Of a DNA stretch of 64,000 nt, positions 24,682 to 38,659 are shown in pieces. The stretch's first letter is position 1; each line of letters begins with the position of its first letter. This DNA is from Megalopta genalis (Eukaryota; Arthropoda; Insecta; Hymenoptera; Halictidae): contig NW_027477126.1 of assembly GCF_051020955.1 (NCBI RefSeq), positions 1-64,000 of the forward strand, in the 5' to 3' direction. The notes beneath the pieces were generated by a model. It was given only the letters and a program-made list of their open reading frames with translations, had not been told where the DNA came from and did no database searches. A program made the translations under genes and the position numbers.

Positions 24682-26808
24682 GATTTGAAGCTAACTCGAT
24701 TGTTTAGCATGCAGTTGAAGCTGAATCATGTATATCATAAGTATTTGAAGCTCAACCATTTGTTTCGCATGGATTCGAAGATAAGCCTTCTACTTCGCAT
24801 TGATTTTAATCTAAATCATGTTTTTCGCATGGATTTGAAGCTAACTCGTTTGTTTCGCATGCTGTTGAAGCTAAATCATGTATATCACAAGTATTTGAAG
24901 CTATATCATATGTTTCGCATGGATTCGAAGATAACCCTTCTAATTCGCATTGATTTGAAGCTAAATCATGTGTTTCGCATGGATTTGAAGCTAACTCGTT
25001 TGTTTCGCATGCTGTTGAAGCTAAGTCATGTATATCACAAGCATTTGAAGCTAAACCATTTGTTTCGCACGGTTTCGAAGATAAGCCTTCACTTCGCATT
25101 CATTTGAAGCTAAATCATGTGTTCCGCATGGATTTGAAGCTAACTCGTTTGTTTCGCATGCTGTTGAAGCTAAATCATGTATATCACAAGTATATGAAGC
25201 TAATCCATTTGTTTCGCATGGATTCGTAGATAAGCCTTCTACTTCGCATTGATTTGAAGCTAAATCATGTGTTTCGCATGGATTTGAATCTAACTCGTTT
25301 GTTTCGCATGCTGTTGAAACTAAATCATGTATATCACAAGTATTTGAGGCTAAACCATTTGTTTCGCATGGATTCCAAGATAACCCTTCTAATTCGCATT
25401 TATTAGATGGTAAATCATGCGTTTCGCATGGATTTGAAGCTAACTCGATTGTTTCGCATTCTGTTGAAGATTAATCATGCATATCACAAGTATTTGAAGC
25501 TAAACCATTTGTTTCGCATGGATTCGAAGATAAGCCTCCTACTTCGCATTGATTTGAAGCTAAATCATGTGTTCGCATGGATTTGAAGCTACCTCGTTTG
25601 TTTCGCATGCTCTTGACGCTAAGTCATGTATATCACAAGTATTTGAAGCTAAACCATTTGTTTCGCATGGATTCGAAGATAAGCCTTCTACTTCGCATTC
25701 ATTTGAAGCTAAATCATGTGTTTCGCATGGATTTGAAGCTAACTCGTTTGTTTCGCATGCTGTTGAAGCTAAGTCATGTATATCACAAGCATTTGAAGCT
25801 AAACCATTTGTTTCGCACGGTTTCGAAGATAAGCCTTCCACTTCGCATTCATTTGAAGCTAAATCATGTGTTCCGCATGGATTTGAAGCTAACTCGTTTG
25901 TTTCGCATGCTGTTGAAGCTAAATCATGTATATCACAAGTATATGAAGCTAATCCATTTGTTTCGCATGGATTCGTAGATAAGCCTTCTACTTCGCATTG
26001 ATTTGAAGCTAAATCATGTATTTCGCATGGATTTGAATCTAACTCGTTTGTTTCGCATGCTGTTGAAACTAAATCATGTATATCACAAGTATTTGAAGCT
26101 AAACCATTTGTTTCGCATGGATTCCAAGATAACCCTTCTAATTCGCATTTATTAGATGGTAAATCATGCGTTTCGCATGGATTTGAAGCTAACTCGATTG
26201 TTTCGCATTCTGTTGAAGATTAATCATGCATATCACAAGTATTTGAAGCTAAACCATTTGTTTCGCATGGATTCGAAGATAAGCCTCCTACTTCGCATTG
26301 ATTTGAAGCTAAATCATGTGTTCGCATGGATTTGAAGCTACCTCGTTTGTTTCGCATGCTGTTGACGCTAAGTCATGTATATCACAAGTATTTGAAGCTA
26401 AACCATTTGTTTCGCATGGATTCGAAGATAAGCCTTCTACTTCGCATTCATTTGAAGCTAAATCATGTGTTCCGCATGGATTTGAATCTAACTCGTTTGT
26501 TTCGCATGCAGTTGAGGCTGAATCATGTATATCACAAGTGTTTGCGGCTAAACCATTTGTTTTGCATGGATTCGAAGGTAACCCTTCTACTTCGCATTGA
26601 TTTGAAGCTACATCATGTGTTTCGCATGGATTTGAATCTAACTCGTTTGTTTCGCATGCTGTTGAAACGAAATCATGTATATCACAAGTATTTGAAGCTA
26701 AACCATTTGCTTCGCATGGATTCGAAGATCATCCTTCTACTTCGCATTGATTAGATGCTAAATCATGTGTATCGCATGAGTTTGAAGCTAACTCGTTTGT
26801 TTCGCCTG

Positions 26809-26929
26809 CATTTGAAGCCATATCACTTATATTTTCAAATATGTGTAGCTAAATCATTCGTTTTGCATGGATTTGAAGCTAAGCCATCAACTTCGCGTTG
26901 ACTTGATGCTAATTCATGTGTTTCGCATG
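26809..26929. repeat. Punctuation module 19 (alpha)
   Basis: Complete alpha module. The preceding B-like unit has CATGAGTTTG where other copies have CATGGGTTTG. It is 2,248 bp from the previous module, the longest gap in Domain II. Confidence 0.85.
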
Positions 26930-28158
26930 GATTTGAAGCTAACTCGATTGTTTCCTAGGCAGTTGAAGCTGAATCATGTATATCAAAAGTATTTGCGGCT
27001 AAACCATTTGTTTCGCATGGATTCGAAGGTAACCCTTCTACTTCGCATTGATTTTAATCTAAATCATGTGCTTCGCATTGATTTGAAGCTAACTCGTTTG
27101 TTTCGCATGCTGTTGAAGCTAAATCATGAATATCACAAGTATTTGAAGCTATATCATATGTTTCGCATGGATTCGAAGATAACCCATCTAATTCGCATTG
27201 ATTTGAAGCTAAATCATGTGTTTCGCATTGATTTGAAGCTAACTCGTTTGTTTCGCATGCTGTTGAAGCTAAGTCAAGTATATCACAAGTATTTGCGGCT
27301 AAACCATTTGTTTCGCATGGATTCGAAGGTAACCCTTCTACTTCGCATTGATTTGAAGCTAAATCATGTTTTTCGCATGGATTTGAATCTAACTCGTTTG
27401 TTTCGCATGCTGTTGAAACTAAATCATGTATATCACAAGTATTTGAAGCTAAACCATTTGTTTCGCATGGATTCCAAGATAACCCTTCTAATTCGCATTT
27501 ATTAGATGGTAAATCATGCGTTTCGCATGGATTTGAAGCTAACTCGATTGTTTCGCATTCTGTTGAAGATTAATCATGCATATCACAAGTATTTGAAGCT
27601 AAACCATTTGTTTCGCATGGATTCGAAGATAAGCCTCCTACTTCGCATTGATTTGAAGCTAAATCATGTGTTCGCATGGATTTGAAGCTACCTCGTTTGT
27701 TTCGCATGCTGTTGACGCTAAGTCATGTATATCACAAGTATTTGAAGCTAAACCATTTGTTTCGCATGGATTCGAAGATAAGCCTTCTACTTCGCATTCA
27801 TTTGAAGCTAAATCATGTGTTCCGCATGGATTTGAATCTAACTCGTTTGTTTCGCATGCAGTTGAAGCTGAATCATGTATATCACAAGTGTTTGCGGCTA
27901 AACCATTTGTTTTGCATGGATTCGAAGGTAACCCTTCTACTTCGCATTGATTTGAAGCTACATCATGTGTTTCGCATGGATTTGAATCTAACTCGTTTGT
28001 TTCGCATGCTGTTGAAACGAAATCATGTATATCACAAGTATTTGAAGCTAAACCATTTGCTTCGCATGGATTCGAAGATCATCCTTCTACTTCGCATTGA
28101 TTAGATGCTAAATCATGTGTATCGCATGGGTTTGAAGCTAACTCGTTTGTTTCGCCTG

Positions 28159-28279
28159 CATTTGAAGCCATATCACTTATATTTTCAAATATGTGTAGCT
28201 AAATCATTCGTTTTGCATGGATTTGAAGCTAAGCCATCAACTTCGCGTTGACTTGATGCTAATTCATGTGTTTCGCATG
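28159..28279. repeat. Punctuation module 20 (alpha)
   Basis: Alpha module 1,350 bp after the previous one, in the local direct duplication. Confidence 0.85.
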
Positions 28280-29357
28280 GATTTGAAGCTAACTCGATTG
28301 TTTCCTAGGCAGTTGAAGCTGAATCATGTATATCAAAAGTATTTGCGGCTAAACCATTTGTTTCGCATGGATTCGAAGGTAACCCTTCTACTTCGCATTG
28401 ATTTTAATCTAAATCATGTGCTTCGCATTGATTTGAAGCTAACTCGTTTGTTTCTCATGCTCTTGAAGCTAAATCATGTATATCACAAGTAGTTGAAGCT
28501 AAACCATTTGTTTCGCATGGATCCGAAGATAAGCCTCCTACTTCGCATTGATTTGAAGCTAAATCATGTGTTCGCATGGATTTGAAGCTAACTCGTTTGT
28601 TTCGCATGCTGTTGAAGCTAAATCATGTATATCACAAGTATTTGAAGCTATATCATATGTTTCGCATGGATTCGAAGATAACCCTTCTAATTCGCATTGA
28701 TTTGAAGCTAAATCATGTGTTTCGCATGGATTTGAAGCTAACTCGTTTGTTTCGCATGCTGTTGAAGCTAAATCATGTATATCACAAGTATTTGAAGCTA
28801 AACCATTTGTTTCGCATGGATTCGAAGATAAGCCTCCTACTTCGCATTGATTTGAAGCTAAATCATGTGTTCGCATGGATTTGAAGCTTACTCGTTTGCT
28901 TCGCATGCTGTTGAAGCTAAATCAAGTGTATCACAAGTATTTGAAGCTAAACCATTTGTTTCGCATGGATTCGAAGATCAGCCTCCTACTTCGCATTGAT
29001 TAGATGCTAAATCATGTGTTTCGCATGGATTTGAAGCTAACTCGTTTGTTTCGCATGCTGTTGAAACTAAATCATGTATATCACAAGTATTTGAAGCTAT
29101 ATCATATGTTTCGCATGGATTCGAAGATAACCCTTCTAATTCGCATTGATTTGAAGCTAAATCATGTGTTTCGCATGGATGTGAAGCTAACTCGATTGTT
29201 TCGCATGCTGTTGAAGCTATGTCATGTATATCACAAGTATTTGAAGCTAAACCATTTGTTTCGCATGGTTTCGAAGATAAGCATTCCACTTCGCATTCAT
29301 TTGAAGCTAAATCATGTGTTTCGCATGGGTATGAAGCTAACTCGTTTGTTTCGCCTG

Positions 29358-29478
29358 CATTTGAAGCTATATCACTTATATTCTCAAGTATGTGAAGCTA
29401 AATCATTCGTTTCGCATGGATTTGAAGCTACGCCGTCAACTTCGCGTTGACTTGATGATAAATCATGTCTTTCGCTTG
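29358..29478. repeat. Punctuation module 21 (gamma)
   Basis: Gamma module with a private change in H (GCTACGCCGTCAAC). Aligned with 17,063 at offset 12,295. Confidence 0.85.
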
Positions 29479-30407
29479 GACTTGAAGTTAACTCGTTTGT
29501 TTCGCATGTTGTTGAAGCTAAATCATGTATATCACAAGTATTTGAAGCTAAACCATTTGTTTCGCATGGATTCCAAGATAACCCTTCTAATTGGCATTGA
29601 TTTGAGGCTAAATCATGTGTTTCGCATGGATTTGAAGCTAACTCGTTTGTTTCTCATGCTCTTGAAGCTAAATCATGTATATCACAAGTAGTTGAAGCTA
29701 AACCATTTGTTTCGCATGGATCCGAAGATAAGCCTCCTACTTCGCATTGATTTGAAGCTAAATCATGTGTTCGCATGGATTTGAAGCTAACTCGTTTGCT
29801 TCGCATGCTGTTGAAGCTAAATCAAGTGTATCACAAGTATTTGAAGCTAAACCATTTGTTTCGCGTGGATTCGAAGATCAACCTTCTACTTCGTATTGAT
29901 TAGATGCTAAATCATGTGTTTCGCATGGATTTGAAGCTAACTCGTTTGTTTCGCATGCTGTTGAAGCTAAATCATGTATATCACAAGTATTTGAAGCTAT
30001 ATCATATGTTTCGCATGGATTCGAAGATAACCCTTCTAATTCGCATTGATTTGAAGCTAAATCATGTGTTTCGCATGGATTTGAAGCTAACTCGTTTATT
30101 TCGCATGCTGTTGAAGCTAAATCATGTATATCACAAGTATATGAAGCTAATCCATTTGTTTCGCATGGATTCGTAGATAAACCTTCTACTTCACATTGAT
30201 TTGAAGCTAAATCATGTGTTTCGCATGGATTTGAATCTAACTCGTTTGTTTCGCATGCTGTTGAAACTAAATCATGTATATCACAAGTAATTGAAGCTAA
30301 ACTATTCGTTTCGCATGGATTCGAAGATAACACTTCTTCTTCGCATTGATTTGAAGCTAAATCATGTGTTTCGCATGGGTTTGAAGCTAACTCGTTTGTT
30401 TGGCCTG

Positions 30408-30528
30408 CATTTGAAGCCATATCACTTATATTTTCAAGTATGTGAAGCTAAATCATTCGTTTTGCATGGATTTGAAGCTAAGCCATCAACTTCGCGTTGA
30501 CGTGATGCTAATTCATGTGTTTCGCATG
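30408..30528. repeat. Punctuation module 22 (delta)
   Basis: Carries the upstream TTTGGCCTG variant shared with 18,113. Confidence 0.85.
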
Positions 30529-31756
30529 GATTTGAAGCTAACTCGATTGTTTAGCATGCAGTTGAAGCTGAATCATGTATATCATAAGTATTTGAAGCTA
30601 AACCATTTGTTTCGCATGGATTCGAAGATAAGCCTTCTACTTCGCATTGATTTTAATCTAAATCATGTGTTTCGCATGGATTTGAAGCTAACTCGTTTGT
30701 TTCGCATGCTGTTGAAGCTAAATCATGTATATCACAAGTATTTGAAGCTATATCATATGTTTCGCATGGACTCGAAGATAACCCTTCTAATTCGCATTGA
30801 TTTGAAGCTAAATCATGTGTTTCGCATGGATGTGAAGCTAACTCGTTTGTTTCGCATGCTGTTGAAGCTATGTCATGTATATCACAAGTATCTGAAGCTA
30901 AACCATTTGTTTCGCATGGTTTCGAAGATAAGCCTTCCACTTCGCATTCATTTGAAGCTAAATCATGTGTTCCGCATGGATTTGAAGCTTACTCGTTTGT
31001 TTCGCATGCAGTTGAAGCTGAATCATGTATGTCACAAGTATTTGCGGGTAAACCATTTGTTTCGCATGGTTTCGAAGGTAACCCTTCTACTTCGCATTCA
31101 TTTGAAGCTAAATCATGTGTTTCGCATGGATTTGAATCTAACTCGTTTGTTTCGCATGCTGTTGAAACTAAATCATGTATATCACAAGTATTTGAAGCTA
31201 AACCATTTGCTTCGCATGGATTCGAAGATCAGCCTTCTACATCGCATTGATTAGATGCTAAATCATGTGTTCGCTTGGATTTGAAGCTTACTCGTTTGCT
31301 TCGCATGCTGTTGAAGCTAAATCAAGTGTATCACAAGTATTTGAAGCTAAACCATTTGTTTCGCATGGATTCGAAGATAAGCCTCCTACTTCGCATTGAT
31401 TTGAAGCTAAATCATGTGTTCGCATGGATTTGAAGCTTACTCGTTTGCTTCGCATGCTGTTGAAGCTAAATCAAGTGTATCGCAAGTATTTGAAGCTAAA
31501 CCATTTGTTTCGCATGGATTCGAAGATCAGCCTCCTACTTCGCATTGATTAGATGCTAAATCATGTGTTTCGCATGGATTTGAAGCTAACTCGTTTGTTT
31601 CGCATGCTGTTGAAACTAAATCATGTATATCACAAGTATTTGAAGCGATATCATTTGTTTCGCATGGATTCGAAGATTAGCCTTCTACTTCGCATTGATT
31701 AGATGCTAAATCATGTGTTTCGCATGGGTTTGAAGCTAACTCGTTTGTTTCGCCTG

Positions 31757-31877
31757 CATTTGAAGCCATATCACTTATATTTTCAAGTATGTGAAGCTAA
31801 ATCATTCGTTTTGCATGGATTTGAAGCTAAGCCATCAACTTCGCGTTGACGTGATGCTAATTCATGTGTTTCGCATG
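31757..31877. repeat. Punctuation module 23 (delta)
   Basis: Second delta module 1,349 bp after the first, without TTTGGCCTG. It lies in the extra 1,200 bp that separates the two colinear offsets 12,295 and 13,495. Confidence 0.85.
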
Positions 31878-33106
31878 GATTTGAAGCTAACTCGATTGTT
31901 TAGCATGCAGTTGAAGCTGAATCATGTATATCATAAGTATTTGAAGCTAAACCATTTGTTTCGCATGGATTCGAAGATAAGCCTTCTACTTCGCATTGAT
32001 TTTAATCTAAATCATGTGTTTCGCATGGATTTGAAGCTAACTCGTTTGTTTCGCATGCTGTTGAAGCTAAATCATGTATATCACAAGTATTTGAAGCTAT
32101 ATCATATGTTTCGCACGGACTCGAAGATAACCCTTCTAATTCGCATTGATTTGAAGCTAAATCATGTGTTTCGCATGGATGTGAAGCTAACTCGTTTGTT
32201 TCGCATGCTGTTGCAGCTATGTCATGTATATCACAAGTATTTGAAGCTAAACCATTTGTTTCGCATGGTTTCGAAGATAACCCTTCTAATTCGCATTGAT
32301 TTGAAGCTAAATCATGTGTTCCGCATGGATTTGAAGCTTACTCGTTTGTTTCGCATGCAGTTGAAGCTGAATCATGTATGTCACAAGTATTTGCGGGTAA
32401 ACCATTTGTTTCGCATGGATTCGAAGGTAACCCTTCTACTTCGCATTCATTTGAAGCTAAATCATGTGTTTCGCATGGATTTGAATCTAACTCGTTTGTT
32501 TCGCATGCTGTTGAAACTAAATCATGTATATCACAAGTATTTGAAGCTAAACCATTTGCTTCGCATGGATTCGAAGATCAGCCTTCTACATCGCATTGAT
32601 TAGATGCTAAATCATGTGTTCGCTTGGATTTGAAGCTTACTCGTTTGCTTCGCATGCTGTTGAAGCTAAATCAAGTGTATCGCAAGTATTTGAAGCTAAA
32701 CCATTTGTTTCGCATGGATTCGAAGATCAGCCTCCTACTTCGCATTGATTAGATGCTAAATCATGTGTTTCGCATGGATTTGAAGCTAACTCGTTTGTTT
32801 CGCATGCTGTTGAAACTAAATCATGTATATCACAAGTATTTGAAGCGATATCATTTGTTTCGCATGGATTCGAAGATTAGCCTTCTACTTCGCATTGATT
32901 AGATGCTAAATCATGTGTTTCGCATGGATGTGAAGCTAACTCGTTTGTTTCGCATGCTGTTGAAGCTATGTCATGTATATCACAAGTATTTGAAGCTAAA
33001 CCATTTGTTTCGCATGGTTTCGAAGATAAGCCTTCCACTTCGCATTCATTTGAAGCTAAATCATGTGTTTCGCATGGGTATGAAGCTAACTCGTTTGTTT
33101 CGCCTG

Positions 33107-33227
33107 CATTTGAAGCTATATCACTTATATTCTCAAGTATGTGAAGCTAAATCATTCGTTTCGCATGGATTTGAAGCTAAGCCGTCAACTTCGCGTTGAC
33201 TTGATGATAAATCATGTCTTTCGCTTG
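33107..33227. repeat. Punctuation module 24 (gamma)
   Basis: Aligned with 19,612 at offset 13,495, with the perfect 6-bp inverted repeat. Confidence 0.85.
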
Positions 33228-34155
33228 GACTTGAAGTTAACTCGTTTGTTTCGCATGTTGTTGAAGCTAAATCATGTATATCACAAGTATTTGAAGCTAA
33301 ACCATTTGTTTCGCATGGATTCCAAGATAACCCTTCTAATTGGCATTGATTTGAGGCTAAATCATGTGTTTCGCATGGATTTGAAGCTAACTCGTTTGTT
33401 TCTCATGCTCTTGAAGCTAAATCATGTATATCACAAGTATTTGAAGCTAAACCATTTGTTTCGCATGGATCCGAAGATAAGCCTCCTACTTCGCATTGAT
33501 TTGAAGCTAAATCATGTGTTCGCATGGATTTGAAGCTAACTCGTTTGCTTCGCATGCTGTTGAAGCTAAATCAAGTGTATCACAAGTATTTGAAGCTAAA
33601 CCATTTGTTTCGCATGGATTCGAAGATAAGCCTCCTACTTCGCATTGATTTGAAGCTAAATCATGTGTTCGCATGGATTTGAAGCTTACTCGTTTGCTTC
33701 GCATGCTGTTGAAGCTAAATCAAGTGTATCGCAAGTATTTGAAGCTAAACCATTTGTTTCGCATGGATTCGAAGATCAGCCTCCTACTTCGCATTGATTA
33801 GATGCTAAATCATGTGTTTCGCATGGATTTGAAGCTAACTCGTTTGTTTCGCATGCTGTTGAAACTAAATCATGTATATCACAAGTATTTGAAGCGATAT
33901 CATTTGTTTCGCATGGATTCGAAGATTAGCCTTCTACTTCGCATTGATTAGATGCTAAATCATGTGTTTCGCATGGATGTGAAGCTAACTCGTTTGTTTC
34001 GCATGCTGTTGAAGCTATGTCATGTATATCACAAGTATTTGAAGCTAAACCATTCGTTTCGCATGGATTCGAAGATAACACTTCTTCTTCGCATTGATTT
34101 GAAGCTAAATCATGTGTTTCGCATGGGTTTGAAGCTAACTCGTTTGTTTCGCCTG

Positions 34156-34216
34156 CATTTGAAGCCATATCACTTATATTTTCAAGTATGTGAAGCTAAA
34201 TCATTCGTTTTGCATG
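34156..34216. repeat. Truncated module 25 (delta F-G only)
   Basis: Delta F and G are followed at 34,217 by a B unit with CTCGTTTATTTCGC instead of H. This marks the left end of the 16,434-offset duplication. Confidence 0.87.
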
Positions 34217-34546
34217 GATTTGAAGCTAACTCGTTTATTTCGCATGCTGTTGAAGCTAAATCATGTATATCACAAGTATATGAAGCTAATCCATTTGTTT
34301 CGCATGGATTCGTAGATAAACCTTCTACTTCGCATTGATTTGAAGCTAAATCATGTGTTTCGCATGGATTTGAATCTAACTCGTTTGTTTCGCATGCTGT
34401 TGAAACTAAATCATGTATATCACAAGTAATTGAAGCTAAACTATTCGTTTCGCATGGATTCGAAGATAACACTTCTTCTTCGCATTGATTTGAAGCTAAA
34501 TCATGTGTTTCGCATGGGTTTGAAGCTAACTCGTTTGTTTCGCCTG

Positions 34547-34667
34547 CATTTGAAGCCATATCACTTATATTTTCAAGTATGTGAAGCTAAATCATTCGTT
34601 TTGCATGGATTTGAAGCTAAGCCATCAACTTCGCGTTGACGTGATGCTAATTCATGTGTTTCGCATG
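34547..34667. repeat. Punctuation module 26 (delta)
   Basis: Complete delta module only 391 bp after the truncated one, the shortest spacing in the window and not a multiple of 150, as expected next to a recombination junction. Confidence 0.85.
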
Positions 34668-36045
34668 GATTTGAAGCTAACTCGATTGTTTAGCATGCAG
34701 TTGAAGCTGAATCATGTATATCATAAGTATTTGAAGCTAAACCATTTGTTTCGCATGGATTCGAAGATAAGCCTTCTACTTCGCATTGATTTTAATCTAA
34801 ATCATGTGTTTCGCATGGATTTGAAGCTAACTCGTTTGTTTCGCATGCTGTTGAAGCTAAATCATGTATATCACAAGTATTTGAAGCTATATCATATGTT
34901 TCGCATGGACTCGAAGATAACCCTTCTAATTCGCATTGATTTGAAGCTAAATCATGTGTTTCGCATGGATGTGAAGCTAACTCGTTTGTTTCGCATGCTG
35001 TTGAAGCTATGTCATGTATATCACAAGTATTTGAAGCTAAACCATTTGTTTCGCATGGTTTCGAAGATAAGCCTTCCACTTCGCATTCATTTGAAGCTAA
35101 ATCATGTGTTCCGCATGGATTTGAAGCTTACTCGTTTGTTTCGCATGCAGTTGAAGCTGAATCATGTATGTCACAAGTATTTGCGGGTAAACCATTTGTT
35201 TCGCATGGATTCGAAGGTAACCCTTCTACTTCGCATTCATTTGAAGCTAAATCATGTGTTTCGCATGGATTTGAATCTAACTCGTTTGTTTCGCATGCTG
35301 TTGAAACTAAATCATGTATATCACAAGTATTTGAAGCTAAACCATTTGCTTCGCATGGATTCGAAGATCAGCCTTCTACATCGCATTGATTAGATGCTAA
35401 ATCATGTGTTCGCTTGGATTTGAAGCTTACTCGTTTGCTTCGCATGCTGTTGAAGCTAAATCAAGTGTATCACAAGTATTTGAAGCTAAACCATTTGTTT
35501 CGCATGGATTCGAAGATAAGCCTCCTACTTCGCATTGATTTGAAGCTAAATCATGTGTTCGCATGGATTTGAAGCTTACTCGTTTGCTTCGCATGCTGTT
35601 GAAGCTAAATCAAGTGTATCGCAAGTATTTGAAGCTAAACCATTTGTTTCGCATGGATTCGAAGATCAGCCTCCTACTTCGCATTGATTAGATGCTAAAT
35701 CATGTGTTTCGCATGGATTTGAAGCTAACTCGTTTGTTTCGCATGCTGTTGAAACTAAATCATGTATATCACAAGTATTTGAAGCGATATCATTTGTTTC
35801 GCATGGATTCGAAGATTAGCCTTCTACTTCGCATTGATTAGATGCTAAATCATGTGTTTCGCATGGATGTGAAGCTAACTCGTTTGTTTCGCATGCTGTT
35901 GAAGCTATGTCATGTATATCACAAGTATTTGAAGCTAAACCATTTGTTTCGCATGGTTTCGAAGATAAGCCTTCCACTTCGCATTCATTTGAAGCTAAAT
36001 CATGTGTTTCGCATGGGTATGAAGCTAACTCGTTTGTTTCGCCTG

Positions 36046-36166
36046 CATTTGAAGCTATATCACTTATATTCTCAAGTATGTGAAGCTAAATCATTCGTTT
36101 CGCATGGATTTGAAGCTAAGCCGTCAACTTCGCGTTGACTTGATGATAAATCATGTCTTTCGCTTG
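36046..36166. repeat. Punctuation module 27 (gamma)
   Basis: Aligned with 19,612 at offset 16,434; homology stops about 80 bp further on. Confidence 0.85.
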
Positions 36167-36359
36167 GACTTGAAGTTAACTCGTTTGTTTCGCATGTTGT
36201 TGAAGCTAAATCATGTATATCACAAGTATTTGAAGCTAAACCATTTGCTTCGCATGGATTCGAAGATCAGCCTTCTACATCGCATTGATTAGATGCTAAA
36301 TCATGTGTTCGCATGGATTTGAAGCTTACTCGTTTGCTTCGCATGCTGTTGAAGCTAAA

Positions 36360-37370
36360 TCAAGTGTATCACAAGTATTTGAAGCTAAACCATTTGTTTC
36401 GCATGGATTCGAAGATAAGCCTCCTACTTCGCATTGATTTGAAGCTAAATCATGTGTTCGCATGGATTTGAAGCTTACTCGTTTGCTTCGCATGCTGTTG
36501 AAGCTAAATCAAGTGTATCACAAGTATTTGAAGCTAAACCATTTGTTTCGCATGGATTCGAAGATCAGCCTCCTACTTCGCATTGATTAGATGCTAAATC
36601 ATGTGTTTCGCATGGATTTGAAGCTAACTCGTTTGTTTCGCATGCTGTTGAAACTAAATCATGTATATCACAAGTATTTGAAGCGATATCATTTGTTTCG
36701 CATGGATTCGAAGATTAGCCTTCTACTTCGCATTGATTAGATGCTAAATCATGTGTTTAGCATGGGTTTGAAGCTAACTCGTTTGTTTCGCCTGCATTTG
36801 AAGCTATATCACTTATATTCACAAGTATGTGAAGCTAAATCATTCGTTTCGCATGGATTTGAAGCAAAGCCATCAACTTCGCGTTGACTTGATACTAAAT
36901 CATGTTTTTCGTTTGGACTTGAAGCTAACTCGTTTGTTTCGCATGTTGTTGAAGATAAATCATGTATATCACAAGTATTTGAAGCTATATCATATGTTTC
37001 GCATGGATTCGAAGATAACCCTTCTAATTCGCATTGATTTGAAGCTAAATCTTGTGTTTCGCATGGATTTGAAGCTGACTCGTTTGTTTCGCATGCAGTT
37101 GAAGCTGAATCATGTATATCACAAGTATTTGCGGATAAACCATTTGTTTCGCATGGATTCGAAGGTAACCCTTCTACTTCGCATTGATTTTAATCTAAAT
37201 CACGTGTTTCGCATGGATTTGAAGCTAACTCGTTTGTTTCGCATAGTGTTGAAGCTAAATCATGTATATCACAAGTATTTGAGGCTAAACCATTTGTTTC
37301 GCACGGATTCGAAGATAAGCCTCCTACTTCGCATTGATTTGAAGCTAAATCATGTGTTCGCATGGATTTG
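36360..37370. repeat. ~1-kb segment matching 41,910-42,920
   Basis: Offset is 5,551. It carries a beta module at 36,795 aligned to 42,346 and the same GCATAGTG and CGCAC variants downstream. It looks like the source, or a sister, of the 900-bp beta dimer inside the 4-kb unit. Confidence 0.75.
36795..36915. repeat. Punctuation module 28 (beta)
   Basis: Beta module aligned to 42,346 in copy 1 of the 4-kb unit (offset 5,551). Confidence 0.85.
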
Positions 37371-37484
37371 AAGCTAACTCGTTTGCTTCGCATGCTGTTG
37401 AAGCTAAATCATGTATATCACAAGTATTTGAAGCTAAACCATTTGTTTCGCATGGATCCGAAGATAAGCCTCCTACTTCGCATT

Positions 37485-37514
37485 GATTTGAAGCTAAATC
37501 ATGTATATCACAAG
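37485..37514. repeat. Chimeric A/C monomer
   Basis: Begins as an A unit after E (GATTTGAAGC) and ends as a C unit (GTATATCACAAG), so the local order is E-(A/C)-D-E and 60 bp of the pentamer are missing. This is a monomer-internal crossover or deletion. Confidence 0.85.
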
Positions 37515-38233
37515 TATTTGAAGCTAAACCATTTGTTTCGCATGGATTCGAAGATAAGCCTCCTACTTCGCATTGATTTGAAGCTAAATCATGTGTTCGC
37601 ATGGATTTGAAGCTACCTCGTTTGTTTCGCATGCTGTTAAAGCTAAGTCATGTATATCACAAGTATTTGCGGCTAAACCATTCGTTTCGCATGGATTCGA
37701 AGGTAACCCTTCTACTTCGCATTGATTTGAAGCTAAATCATGTGTTTCGCATGGATTTGAATCTAACTCGTTTGTTTCGCATGCTGTTGAAACTAAATCA
37801 TGTATATCACAAGTATTTGAAGCTAAACCATTTGCTTCGCATGGATTCGAAGATCAGCCTTCTAATTCGCATTGATTAGATGCTAAATCATGTGTTTCGC
37901 ATGGGTTTGAAGCTAACTCGTTTGCTTCGCATGCTGTTGAAGCTAAATCAAGTGTATCACAAGTATTTGAAGCTAAACCATTTGTTTCGCGTGGATTCGA
38001 AGATCAACCTTCTACTTCGTATTGATTTGAAGCTAAATCATGTGTTTCGCATGGATTTGAATCTAACTCGTTTGTTTCGCATGCTGTTGAAACTAAATCA
38101 TGTATATCACAAGTATTTGAAGCTAAACCATTTGTTTCGCATGGATTCGAAGATTAGCCTTCTACTTCGCATTGATTAGATGCTAAATCATGTGTTTAGC
38201 ATGGGTTTGAAGCTAACTCGTTTGTTTCGCCTG

Positions 38234-38354
38234 CATTTGAAGCTATATCATTTATATTCTCAAGTATGTGAAGCTAAATCATTCGTTTCGCATGGATTTG
38301 AAGCTAAGCCGTCAACTTCGCGTTGACTTGATCATAAATCATGTTTTTCGTTTG
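38234..38354. repeat. Punctuation module 29 (epsilon)
   Basis: Second complete epsilon module. Its flank again has TTTCCAATG and TTTCACATGG, as at 20,510. Confidence 0.84.
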
Positions 38355-38659
38355 GACTTGAAGTTAACTCGTTTGTTTCCAATGCTGTTGAAGCTAAATC
38401 ATGTATATCACAAGTATTTGAAGCTAAACCATTTGTTTCGCATGGATTCCAAGATAACCCTTCTAATTCGCATTGATTTGAAGCTAAATCATGTGTTTCA
38501 CATGGATTTGAAGCTAACTCGTTTGTTTCTCATGCTGTTGAAGCAAAATCATGTATATCACAAGTATTTGAAGCAGAACCATTTGTTTCGCATGGATCCG
38601 AAGATAAGCTTCCTACTTCGCATTGATTTGAAGCTAAATCATGTGTTCGCATGGATTTG

